64,000 nt of DNA from Paenibacillus sp. FSL H7-0331. Its GTDB lineage: Bacteria > Bacillota > Bacilli > Paenibacillales > NBRC-103111. Position numbers and translations under genes: made by a program. Below, one piece after another: positions 52,503 through 60,700 of this stretch. Location: positions 62,001 through 126,000 of the forward strand of contig NZ_MRTH01000018.1 of NCBI RefSeq assembly GCF_001956045.1, read 5' to 3'. Position 1 is the first letter of the stretch. Each line of letters opens with the position of its first letter. A model generated the notes under the pieces. That model saw only the letters and a program-made list of their open reading frames with translations, did no database searches and was not told the origin of the DNA.

Positions 52503-53316
52503 GGTAGATTTATCAGGGGTTCTGAGCAAGGAAAACGGAGGGGGCATTCATCCCTATCATGAAATTCTCTTCATCTCAGATGGCGTGGTCGCGTTTCAAT
52601 GGATGGGCCAAACCTACCTGACAGCCGCACCGGCTCTCTTCCTGCTGCCACCGAATACTCCACATATATTAGTCAAGCAATCAGAAGTCTGCCGTTTTGG
52701 ATACATCGAACTGGACATGCAGGGCTCCACAGAATTTCCGAGTCTTGTACATGCAAGTTCATGGAATGGGAAGCAGTCCAATAAAGACCCGCAGCTCTCT
52801 GCATTCGTCCCGATTTATCAGACCGCCTCCAGGATGTGGGATAGCTACGATCCTCAGAGCCCTTATCAATCTATTGCCGAAGACCTCATGCTATTGGACA
52901 TTCGTCGGCTGCTTCTACTTATTACATGTTTTCTAGAGGCTCACGGGCTTCGGGCGATATCCACGCCTTCAGAGGCCTTCCGGGATATCGAAGATGCTAA
53001 CCAACGTATTCAGAAGATCATGCGCTACATGGAATCCAACTATCAGAATACGATGACAGTCAGTCTATTAGCCTCCCATGCCTACCTAGACGTTTCCTAC
53101 TTTATTCGTTCATTTCACAAAATCGCCGGCAGAACACCGCTTCAATACCTTCATGACCTGCGCTTGAATGCAGCAGCCTGTTTTTTATCTACGACACAAA
53201 TGCCCGTACAGGCAATTAGTGATGCCGTTGGCTTTCAAAGCATCCATTACTTCAGTCGGCTATTTAAGCAAAGATACGAAGTAAGTCCCTCCTTGTGGAG
53301 AAAACAAAACACTTGA
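52480..53316 (+). CDS. AraC-family transcriptional regulator
   Basis: A 278-residue regulator. An N-terminal cupin-like ligand domain (about residues 1-140) includes HPYHEILFISDG, TAAPALFLLPPNTPHIL and CRFGYIELDM. The C-terminal AraC domain (about 180-275) has TVSLLASHAYLDVSYFIRSFHKIAGRTP and ISDAVGFQSIHYFSRLFKQRYEVSP. AAGGAG 7 nt before ATG 52480 sets the start. It is divergent from the MDR dehydrogenase pair and probably activates it in response to a sugar-like ligand. A terminator follows. Confidence 0.88.
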   Translation: MYLRKIDKVDLSGVLSKENGGGIHPYHEILFISDGVVAFQWMGQTYLTAAPALFLLPPNTPHILVKQSEVCRFGYIELDMQGSTEFPSLVHASSWNGKQSNKDPQLSAFVPIYQTASRMWDSYDPQSPYQSIAEDLMLLDIRRLLLLITCFLEAHGLRAISTPSEAFRDIEDANQRIQKIMRYMESNYQNTMTVSLLASHAYLDVSYFIRSFHKIAGRTPLQYLHDLRLNAAACFLSTTQMPVQAISDAVGFQSIHYFSRLFKQRYEVSPSLWRKQNT

Positions 53317-53333
53317 AACCATAAATGAGGAAA

Positions 53334-53359
53334 GAGGAAACCATTCGCATGGCTTCCTC
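53334..53359 (+). terminator. Terminator after the AraC gene
   Basis: 11-bp stem GAGGAAACCAT/ATGGCTTCCTC with one mismatch and loop TCGC, followed by CTATTTCTTCT. It separates the AraC gene from the convergent germination operon. Confidence 0.7.
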
Positions 53360-53368
53360 CTATTTCTT

Positions 53369-53596
53369 CTATTCAGGAAAAACCCATTTTCCGATCGGTT
53401 CAAAGACCGCTTTCAGCGGTGTGGCCGGACTTGGCAAATGAACGTCAGCAATAAGTAGTGACCCGATCACGGCAGCGGTCAGCATCAGACCCATATACGC
53501 GATCACGTTATCTCCTTTGGAAAGCATGTTTTGAATTTGCAAATAGGACAGACCTATGACAAACATCAGGAACAATGCCAATTTTATAACCATCAT
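53369..53596 (-). CDS. Small two-TM germination-operon protein (D-subunit-like)
   Basis: A 75-residue protein with two predicted membrane segments (about residues 2-20 and 33-52) and a short hydrophilic end. Its ATG overlaps the stop of the GerAB-type gene (ATGA), so it is co-translated. Small two-segment D subunits are known in some Bacillus germinant receptor operons and modulate receptor function. The position and topology fit, but the sequence alone does not prove the role. Confidence 0.68.
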   Translation of the reverse strand: MMVIKLALFLMFVIGLSYLQIQNMLSKGDNVIAYMGLMLTAAVIGSLLIADVHLPSPATPLKAVFEPIGKWVFPE

Positions 53597-54720
53597 TCCT
53601 CGGTCACCTTCGAACTATTTGATTCACTCAAAATCAGCTTACGCTTCCGTTTAGTAACAAGCACAATCAGAAGTATGACAAGCGGGATTATTATTTGAAA
53701 TGGAACCGAATACCATTGCCATACTTTTGTTGCAAATTGGATCAACTCCGTGTTGCTTTGGTAGACAAGGAAGGAAAATTCCAGCATTAATAGACTCAAA
53801 GGAAAAAGGTACGTACGATACTGTTTGCTGGAAAGTGCCCATGAAAGCGATTTGGCACATACATAAAGGCAAATACTTATTTTGATAAATCCCCCCATCA
53901 TCCAGCTGAGAATCTCAATCGGTTCTATCCGATCAAAGAAATCTGCAATCGAAATGTACTGATAAGCGGTAAAGCTCGGATAAATCAACTTCGATGATAA
54001 TTCTCCCAGTATTAACGTATTACGAACATTGACAAGAAGAAGCAATGAACCGGCGATTATGAGCGTCCACAGCATCGTTTTCTTCGCCTGTCCGATTATA
54101 TTAATATGCGGAATAACCATCGCAAACAAAATCGTTTCGCCAAATGGAAATCCGACAAGCTCTGTCATTCCTTGAAATATTGGCTTCCAACCAAGATCCA
54201 CCACAGGGAGCAGATTATCGAGTTGGAAATCTTTTCCCATAAGAATTAGCGATAATATGCCTTCTAATAACACAAAAACAACAAGGGGCACTGAGCAGCG
54301 GGAGATCACTTCGATTCCCGCATAGGTCACCCAAATCACAAGCCCCATCATCACAGCTGAGATGACAAAAGGAGGTGTCTTGTGCAGTGCGACCATCAAG
54401 ATAAACTCAACAAACGCGCGCAACACAAGAAATCCGAGGTGAAAGCTGTACCATGCATAGCATAGTCCTAGAAGACGGCCGACCCAAGCACCAAACAACT
54501 CCCCTCCGATTTCAATGAGAGACTTACCAGGATATAACTGGCAAAGATGCGTATATACCCACACAATTCCAGAAGATAGAATCATACTAAAAAGTATAGA
54601 GATCCAAGCATCGTGCCCGGCTACCGCGGCCAGCGGTACCGTTAAAGGGGTGCCAACCATAAACATTAACATTACCGCCGAAAGCCCGGTGCTTGAAATC
54701 TGCTCGACTTCACGTTCCAT
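53593..54720 (-). CDS. Germinant receptor B subunit (GerAB/GerKB-type permease)
   Basis: A 375-residue membrane protein of the endospore-germination permease family (APC-like fold) with about ten predicted segments. Typical segments are VMLMFMVGTPLTVPLA, SLIEIGGELFGAWVGRLLGL and GFPFGETILFAMVIPHI. ATG 54720 has AAGGAGG 8 nt upstream, whereas the longer frame from 54744 includes that site. It is the germinant-binding and membrane subunit of spore receptors in the inner spore membrane. The accompanying A subunit (55971-57300) is broken, so receptor function is doubtful. Confidence 0.92.
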   Translation of the reverse strand: MEREVEQISSTGLSAVMLMFMVGTPLTVPLAAVAGHDAWISILFSMILSSGIVWVYTHLCQLYPGKSLIEIGGELFGAWVGRLLGLCYAWYSFHLGFLVLRAFVEFILMVALHKTPPFVISAVMMGLVIWVTYAGIEVISRCSVPLVVFVLLEGILSLILMGKDFQLDNLLPVVDLGWKPIFQGMTELVGFPFGETILFAMVIPHINIIGQAKKTMLWTLIIAGSLLLLVNVRNTLILGELSSKLIYPSFTAYQYISIADFFDRIEPIEILSWMMGGFIKISICLYVCAKSLSWALSSKQYRTYLFPLSLLMLEFSFLVYQSNTELIQFATKVWQWYSVPFQIIIPLVILLIVLVTKRKRKLILSESNSSKVTEE

Positions 54721-54789
54721 TTCTTCCACCTCCTTCTCAGCCAATCATGACTCGGGTAATAAAACCTGTTTAGTGGAGCCTATGCACCG

Positions 54790-55971
54790 TCATTTGGTTA
54801 TTTCCTGCTCTCGAAGTTGCAGCGAAGGTCCCGTCATACCCGCACGTGTGACAACAAAATCTACATCTACACTGATTTCTGCTTCCGCAAAACTTTCTTT
54901 CCACTGTGGTTTGAGTTTTTTCCATGCTTTCTTGTTTTTCTTGTGAAGTGTGTCGCCAAAACCGAAAATATCGGATGCATACTTCTTCTGTACATTTTCT
55001 ATTAGCTTCACTGTTTCCGTGCGAACCAACTGCTCAAGCTCTTTTTCCACCATGTGTAAATTCTTGGGGTCTGAAAAATCCAGATGGGTATTGCTTTCAT
55101 CTATCGTTCCTTTTCCTTTCAAATGAATCGCAAATTTCACCTTACTTCCTTCCACTGTTGGAGCTATTACCCCTTTTGATTCGATCAGTGTGACACTTAC
55201 GTTGTTTTTTTTATTTGGCAATTGAACGATAATTATACCTTGCTTTAGCTTTCCGGTTATCCAATGTAAAAGTTGTGTATCGTGATTATCTAGATAGCCC
55301 AGCAGCTTCAAATCTTTGAAAATCGCTGTACCCGTCAAATTGAACGTTTTCTTGACTGGCTCACTCCCTTTGGGTTTCTGTGGACTTGGCGTCAGCTCAA
55401 TTGCACTTAAGACAGGCTCTATGCCTTCCCCGGAAGCAGCGTTGAACAGATCGCGGAAAGTAGCAGTCATACCCCCGCTCTGTTTCTCTATCTCGCGCAC
55501 TGCTTCGGAAGGCACAAATTCCATTGGGTAATCAGTCATGATCGCGTCTTTACCTTCCCCTCCTTTGACTATTAGTACATACGTACGGAGACGTGACAAT
55601 GAGTTACGGCTAAAATGATCAATAATATCGTTGATCCCTTTTCTAGCAAGCTTCTCTCCAATAAACAACACACGTCGTTGTGAAATGAATAATTTGCGGG
55701 ATAGCTTAGGTTGTTCATGCTGAACAATTTCCTGCACATTAGTCCCTATTCCTGATTCAACAAAATAACTTTTAGTTGCTTGCGGCGAATTGTCGATTTG
55801 ACGGCTAGGTACTGCAATTTGACTTAAGCCATAATAACGTCCGTCCTCCTCCAGATCCAAGGAAGAAGCCATCATCAACGCAATATCGTTGATTTCCGCA
55901 CGATCCCAGCATCCCGTACATACTACCGTGATGGCAATAAGAATAACACCAATCTTCCCTAAATAGATCAT
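54790..55971 (-). CDS. Germinant receptor C subunit (Ger(x)C lipoprotein)
   Basis: A 393-residue lipoprotein with a signal peptide and lipobox VCTGC (Cys at about 20), then WDRAEINDIALMMASSLDLEEDG, the family's N-terminal pattern. The segment RKLFISQRRVLFIGEKLARKGI in the first domain is also characteristic. The start is ATG 55971, which shares one base with the gerA stop (TGATG). The frame runs to 56082, but that part lies over gerA. It is attached to the outer leaflet of the inner spore membrane. The gene order is A (broken), C, B and D. Confidence 0.92.
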   Translation of the reverse strand: MIYLGKIGVILIAITVVCTGCWDRAEINDIALMMASSLDLEEDGRYYGLSQIAVPSRQIDNSPQATKSYFVESGIGTNVQEIVQHEQPKLSRKLFISQRRVLFIGEKLARKGINDIIDHFSRNSLSRLRTYVLIVKGGEGKDAIMTDYPMEFVPSEAVREIEKQSGGMTATFRDLFNAASGEGIEPVLSAIELTPSPQKPKGSEPVKKTFNLTGTAIFKDLKLLGYLDNHDTQLLHWITGKLKQGIIIVQLPNKKNNVSVTLIESKGVIAPTVEGSKVKFAIHLKGKGTIDESNTHLDFSDPKNLHMVEKELEQLVRTETVKLIENVQKKYASDIFGFGDTLHKKNKKAWKKLKPQWKESFAEAEISVDVDFVVTRAGMTGPSLQLREQEITK

Positions 55972-57300
55972 CACAGAGGACCACCCTTCTCCTTGTTTCG
56001 ATCCGGAGCGGGTTTTTGTCCTGGAGGAACACGCAACGGTTCCTGATAACCCGTTAATCGGGGGCGTAGCTTCAATGCCCAATGCGGAGTACGGATCAAT
56101 ACGTCTTTCAATCCGCTTAGTGATAGTGGAGCCACCGGCTCAAAGTACGGAATTCCAAACGAACGAAGTGAGCTCAGGTGAATCAGAATACCGAGCAATC
56201 CAATGCCAACGCCGTAAAGACCGAACGTTCCTCCCAGGAGGATCATCGGAAAACGAAGCAATCGAGTACCGATCGCCACACTAAACTTAGGTATCGCGAA
56301 ATTTGCAATTCCTGTAATCGAGACAACAATGACAATTGGCGCAGAAACGAGACCCGCCTGTACCGCGGCCTGCCCAATAACAAGCGCACCCACAATGCTG
56401 ACTATAGTAATCTTCTGCATTTTGCAGCGCACTCCAAAATGTCATCGGTACGATGAGTACGTTAGGTGAGCCGTCAACTAGAATCGCTATCTTGCCTTCG
56501 AGCAGATTGGCCATGACAACGTCTGGCCTCTCTGTGTTCTGTACCTGCGGAAACGGAGAAAACGGCATATCTTCAATGAACTCCTCGATATAGCCAGAAT
56601 CGATCACCCCGTCAATCTTGATAGTCGAAACGCGTTCCCGTACCTCCTTCACAACGGAATCGGTTGCAATCCCACTGATATAGGCGACCAATACCTTCGT
56701 TTGAGATAGTTCTCCTAAAGTAAATGATTCAATTTTCAGACGCGATGTCCGCAAGCGTTTGCGAAGCAAGATTGTATTTGTTTTAATCTCTTCGATAAAG
56801 CCTTCGCGCGGGCCACGAACAACTGGCTCCGCCTCCGGTTCTTCCACATTCCGAGATGGAAACTTTTCCATGCCGACAATCAGCACATTCTGTGCCCCAT
56901 CAAGAACAATCGCTAAACCACCATCAAGCACGCCTTTAACAAGCTCGTCCGCCATATTCGTCACATGCATTCGCCCAATCGTCAGCGTCTGCTCTAATTT
57001 TTCGGCTATACTTAAGAGCTCTTTTCCTTCAAATATTCTTTCGCTGTCCAGCACTCCCTGTAATAAACCATGCGGATCAATCATTCCGTCCACATAAACC
57101 AGAACAGCTTGGTTACTACCAAACAGACTCACTGTTCGAAACACAACATCCGAACAATGGGCAAACGTCCTTTCCAATAGTAACCGCTTTGTATCTATAT
57201 CCTCACCCATAGTCACTATCGGTCCAGAGAGACTTTGCAATTCCAGTATCCGTTTATTGCGACGGGATGATCCCATCAATAGTTTCATTAAACGATACAT
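55971..57300 (-). pseudogene. gerA-type germinant receptor A subunit, broken by internal deletion and frameshift
   Basis: The first frame (57300 to about 56405) encodes about 298 residues of a GerA N-terminal domain, ending in FWSALQNAEDYYS. It then reads unrelated sequence to a stop at 56287. The GerA C-terminal region resumes in another frame (VSIVGALVIGQAAVQAGLV through SLRSFGIPYFEP) and runs to 55971. Family members have about 95 residues with several membrane segments between these two points, and those are absent. The junction is near 56401-56410. The C-terminal frame alone is intact, but it cannot give a functional receptor. A sigma-G-like promoter precedes the gene, so the operon may still be transcribed. 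Confidence 0.85.
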
Positions 57301-57325
57301 AGATGAATCCCATCCCTATTTCTGC

Positions 57326-57355
57326 TAAAATGAATTTGCTTATTATTAGAATTTC
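57326..57355 (-). promoter_or_regulatory. Candidate sigma-G (forespore) promoter of the ger operon
   Basis: On the minus strand GAAAT (57351-57355) and CATTTTA (57326-57332) are separated by 18 bp. CATTTTA fits the sigma-G -10 pattern, while the -35 is only a partial match. It lies about 26 bp upstream of the gerA start, as expected for germination receptor operons. Confidence 0.45.
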
Positions 57356-57552
57356 AAGTAATAATTATGCAAATCGTTATAATTTACCTCACGTATCTTT
57401 GTTCAAATTTAAAATTGCTATCCATCATTGTTCACCCCAACTTGGATTCGAATTTTATTTATTTGGTATTCGTGCATGCACATGATTACCTTTCAATGGT
57501 ATAATCGGTTTAATCAAAAATTCAAGATGTTTAGTTGGAGGTTTGTTAAAAC

Positions 57553-58119
57553 TTGCATATCGGAATCGATTTGGACAACACCATTCTAGATGCAACTTCA
57601 GCTTTTTTACATTACTATAATATCGCGTCTGGGTTATCGTTAACGCATGTAGATGTGAATGATTTTTATTTATACCGTTTATATGGGTGGGATAAAGAAG
57701 AACGCGATGCCGTTTATAATAAATACGGTCATGATATTCATTGGAATTCATCGCCTCTACCCATGGCTATAGAAATATTACAGAAACTATATACTCAGCA
57801 TCAAATATCCATTATTACCGCACGACCCTTGCTTTTTCGCGAAGTTACCATTAACTGGCTTCAGCATCATAAGATTAATTATCACAATATTACACTGATC
57901 GAAAATAAACTCCAAGCATGTATTCAAGCTAAGGTTGATGTATTGATTGATGACGGTCCTCACTATGCTGAGGAGTTTGCCCTTGTTAATAAGCCCGTTA
58001 TTTTATATGAACAGCCCTATAATGTATCCGTTGCTAATCCCTTAGTATTTCGTGCTACGAATTGGAATGAGGTAGACAAGCATGTTGATTACTTGGCCTC
58101 TAATCTAAACTTGAGTTAA
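57553..58119 (+). CDS. HAD-superfamily 5' nucleotidase-like protein (NT5C/YorS group)
   Basis: A 188-residue HAD-fold phosphatase. The nucleophile motif is GIDLDNTILD at residues 4-13, motif II is SIITARPLLF and motif IV is VLIDDGPHY. Size and pattern match the deoxyribonucleotidase-like (NT5C) group, which removes phosphate from nucleotides or similar compounds. The start is TTG 57553, with GGAGG about 11 nt upstream. No signal peptide. It is followed 51 bp later by a MepB gene on the same strand, but co-transcription is not certain. Confidence 0.82.
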   Translation: MHIGIDLDNTILDATSAFLHYYNIASGLSLTHVDVNDFYLYRLYGWDKEERDAVYNKYGHDIHWNSSPLPMAIEILQKLYTQHQISIITARPLLFREVTINWLQHHKINYHNITLIENKLQACIQAKVDVLIDDGPHYAEEFALVNKPVILYEQPYNVSVANPLVFRATNWNEVDKHVDYLASNLNLS

Positions 58120-58170
58120 ACTTCTATTACGAAACGGTTTCGCATCAAATGGATGACTACATAGACTCAT

Positions 58171-58770
58171 ATGGGGGATTTTGAACAGATGGAAGAACAT
58201 CATCAAGACATTTCAAAAGCAGGCACGAGGGATCCCATTAATTGGAATTCGACCGACACGATTCATAGTGACCTGCTTGCCACCAGGGATCTTGTATATA
58301 ACCCTTGCAGGTTTGATTGCTCTCAACCACTCGAAGAAAAACAAAATTCTGACTATGGCGCGTATGTATTTAACTTGAATGCTCTTTCCATTAGATTTCG
58401 TGTCGCAAAAATCACACCTACAAAGATCGGACAATTTGTGACCCTATGGGAGAGAATCGGGAATGGACCGACCCAACCCTATGACATATCAGAACCAGTC
58501 GATTTCTTTGTTATTAGTACACGCCATGATAACAACTTGGGGCAGTTTATATTTCCGACATCTGTTCTATGTGATCAGGATATCGTATCCAGTCAAGGTA
58601 AAGGTGGTAAAAGAGGAATACGGGTTTACCCATCATGGGACCATCCTACAAGCCGTCAGGCTCTAAAAACTCAAGCTTGGCAGCTGGAATATTTCCTGGA
58701 AATACCTGTGAATAGACCCTTAGACCATGTTCGTGCACAAATGCTTTACGGGGTCCAGCCAACATATTAA
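58171..58770 (+). CDS. MepB-family protein
   Basis: A 199-residue protein matching the MepB family, named after a gene in the Staphylococcus aureus mepRAB operon. Typical segments are SDYGAYVFNLNALSIRFRVAKITPTKIGQFVTLWER, read in parts, and GKGGKRGIRVYPSWD near residue 150. The biochemical role is unknown, though it may bind nucleic acid or small molecules. The start is uncertain: ATG 58171 has no clear ribosome site, while ATG 58189 is 11 nt after GGGGG. There is no MepA transporter or MepR regulator beside it. Confidence 0.85.
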   Translation: MGDFEQMEEHHQDISKAGTRDPINWNSTDTIHSDLLATRDLVYNPCRFDCSQPLEEKQNSDYGAYVFNLNALSIRFRVAKITPTKIGQFVTLWERIGNGPTQPYDISEPVDFFVISTRHDNNLGQFIFPTSVLCDQDIVSSQGKGGKRGIRVYPSWDHPTSRQALKTQAWQLEYFLEIPVNRPLDHVRAQMLYGVQPTY

Positions 58771-58802
58771 CCAACATATACGGTTTGACATTATTTTCAG
58801 AT

Positions 58803-58840
58803 AAAAGCTGGATTTTCTTACTCTAAGGAATCCAGCTTTT
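58803..58840 (+). terminator. Terminator after mepB
   Basis: Perfect 12-bp stem AAAAGCTGGATT/AATCCAGCTTTT with a 14-nt loop. The U-tract is within the 3' arm and is followed by AGTTCC. The A-rich left arm could also stop transcription from the other side. Confidence 0.82.
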
Positions 58841-58850
58841 AGTTCCTTGA

Positions 58851-59000
58851 TTATATGATCTCAATATATCTTTTTGTCATTAGCTTTTCTGATAAGTGCG
58901 TTAATCCAAAGACCTGATCGGTGTAACCGGCTGTATCCGTGTAATGTTCTTCAATCTGTAAATCGGTTTCAACATAGGCATATATTTTTCCAGTACAGCT
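58851..59000 (-). pseudogene. Tn3-family transposase fragment
   Basis: In the minus-strand frame ending at TAA 58851, the segment [20 protein letters not shown] followed by QVFGLTHL (about 58893-58977) is unmistakable Tn3-family TnpA. Only about 30 matching residues remain out of about 970. The sequence before and after is unrelated. It continues in frame across the TAG that ends the integrase relic, so two broken genes are fused head to tail. Confidence 0.82.
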
Positions 59001-59431
59001 CTAACGGTAACATTCAAAGGAACCTCTCGCTGCTTCCTCCTTGTCTGTCATCTGTCTTAGACTTGTCTTTTCTTCAGGAACCAATTTGACTGGTTTTGAG
59101 GGATTGCGGCGAATGAGTCCTTCCGAGTTTGCCCATTCAAAAAAACGTTTCAGTGTGATGAGACGGCGATTGATTGTAGATGGCTTCAACCGCATTGTTT
59201 TTTGCATATCTTCTCGGTACCGCGTCAATGTCGGGGTAGCCACATCCTCGATCGAAATACAGGTTTTCTCTTCCTGGTACTCCGCGGTTTCAAACCAACT
59301 AATAAACTGTTTTAAATCACCGGCATATTCGCGTAACGTTTTTGGATTTAATCTTTTTGTGTCGTGAGGACATGAATGAATGCCTGAATATATTGTTCAC
59401 CTTGATCTGAAATTGCCATTGTATGGCTCAT
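59001..59431 (-). pseudogene. Truncated, frameshifted tyrosine recombinase
   Basis: The N-terminal core-binding domain of a Xer-like recombinase. The frame from ATG 59431 gives about 26 residues (EQYIQAFIHVL...), then a one-base shift in a run of five A (59354-59358 on the plus strand). After it the other frame continues RLNPKTLREYAGDLKQFISW through TINRRLITLKRFFEWANSEG. It ends at RQMTDKEEAARGSFECYR with a stop where an intact protein would enter the catalytic domain. No catalytic residue remains. Joined to a Tn3 fragment, it may come from a Tn3-type transposon with a TnpI-like recombinase. Confidence 0.82.
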
Positions 59432-59489
59432 CGTTCTAGGTCATCCAAACTGTTGACTTATCTTAGCGGTCATCAATTATTCGTAAAAC

Positions 59490-59541
59490 GTGTGCGTCAA
59501 ATAGCCCCCACCTCTGCTAGGTGGGGCTATTTGACGCACAC
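59490..59541. repeat. Long near-perfect inverted repeat (hairpin)
   Basis: Arms of 24 and 23 nt (59490-59513 and 59519-59541) pair fully apart from one extra C, around a 5-nt CTGCT loop. The outer part reads GTGTGCGTCAAATAG and the inner part CCCCACCT. There is no U-tract. It lies 59 bp upstream of the integrase relic. The following 59542-59738 stretch has only decayed-looking DNA and no supported gene. Confidence 0.85.
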
Positions 59542-59738
59542 AGAGCTACCTATAATGTACCAATTAAATGTCACAAACTAAGCTAATAAAGATTTGAAGC
59601 GTCTGGATAAGCCGATCATTAAGATTGTGCGTGGTTATTAGAAATAATAGTAAGGGTGATTCCGCTAGAAGACAATGAAATAATAGGATTTGTTAGTGGT
59701 ATGCCAAGTGTAGGTAAAAACACACTTAGATCGTGCGA

Positions 59739-60565
59739 CTATGAGGCGCACAAAAAAGCAGAGAGAATGTCATCTCCCTGCCGTGCAACGTCTCTTCCAT
59801 GTGCCGCTTGCGCCGTATCCTGCAACTTTTCCGCAAGAGGAAAATCGTACCGCTCATATTCCAGCACATCATACATTTGTTCCAATGATTCCAGCATGTA
59901 TCCTTCGTTCGTTTTCTGAATGCTCATATCGATCTCTTGCTCTTTCAGCTTTCTCTTTAGACGATACATCGTATTGTGTAAATTATGCAATGCGCGGTCC
60001 TTGCTCATATCCGGCCATAACAAATCCGCCAACCGCCACTTGTTGAGACCCTGATCCGGGTGACAGAGGAAGAAAGCTAATAACTCCTCCGTCATTCGTG
60101 TTGGAAAGTGGACCATCGAACCTCTCGAATTACGGACCTCGAATCCCCCCCAAAACACCGAATCAAGGCAGGCTGCCCTTTTGCACGGCATCGGCGACAG
60201 GGCAATGCCGCTTTAACAGCCGGCTCGCAACCTGCTCGATTACCGTGGGTGTCACGGGCTTCAAGATGTAATCGAAGGCATAAACTTTGATTGCGTCTAG
60301 CGCATAATGCTTATGTTCCGTCATGAAGACGATTTTCGTATGCTTTGACGCCTCGTTAATCTTTTCCGCGAGCTGCAGCCCGTTCATCCTTGGCATTTCC
60401 ACATCAAGGAAAGCGATATCCGGTTGAAGCTCAGGCAGGCGAGCTAACGCCTCAAGCGAGCTTGTAAACGCGCCTGTGATCGGTAAAGTGCGGAACTTGT
60501 CCAATAACGCGTTTCATTAAATTTAATGTCGGTATTTCGTCCTCTACAATGACCCTTTTAAACAA
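59739..60565 (-). pseudogene. Response regulator with SARP-like DNA-binding domain, multiply frameshifted
   Basis: Pieces of one gene in three frames. TTG 60565 (GGAGAGG upstream) starts FKRVIVEDEIPTLNLMKRVIG. After a shift near 60500 the receiver continues ITGAFTSSLEALARL, IAFLDVEMPRMNGLQL with the phospho-Asp, and DYILKPVTP, ending at 60163. A second shift in a seven-G run (60145-60151) restores GGFEVRNSRGSMVHFPTRMT and the winged helix LADLLWPDM. The C-terminal activator domain stops early at 59739 after a foreign-looking tail. At least two frameshifts plus truncation make function unlikely. An error-rich assembly is a less likely alternative. Confidence 0.8.
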
Positions 60566-60700
60566 TCTCGCCTCTCCTCCGTTTACCTGATCCGGCATGT
60601 TCGTTTTTCCTCACAGGCAAAACCATTGTTATATTATTTTCAAATCAATTTCACCTAAAAATTAACTTGCTCTCATCCAAGTTGTGACTACCTTGCTCTG

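Noticed and set aside
55971..56432. 153-codon ORF as a separate small germination protein
   Set aside because: Its first residues are a frame artefact, and the rest is the C-terminal part of the broken gerA.
59583..59640. Plus-strand run KDLKRLDKPIIKIVRGY ending in a stop, resembling a protein C-terminus
   Set aside because: Preceded by a stop and no recognisable family. Could be a relic, but there is nothing to anchor it.
59656..59919. 87-codon plus-strand ORF at the edge of the decayed region
   Set aside because: It runs antisense over the broken regulator, and its own part shows no family pattern.
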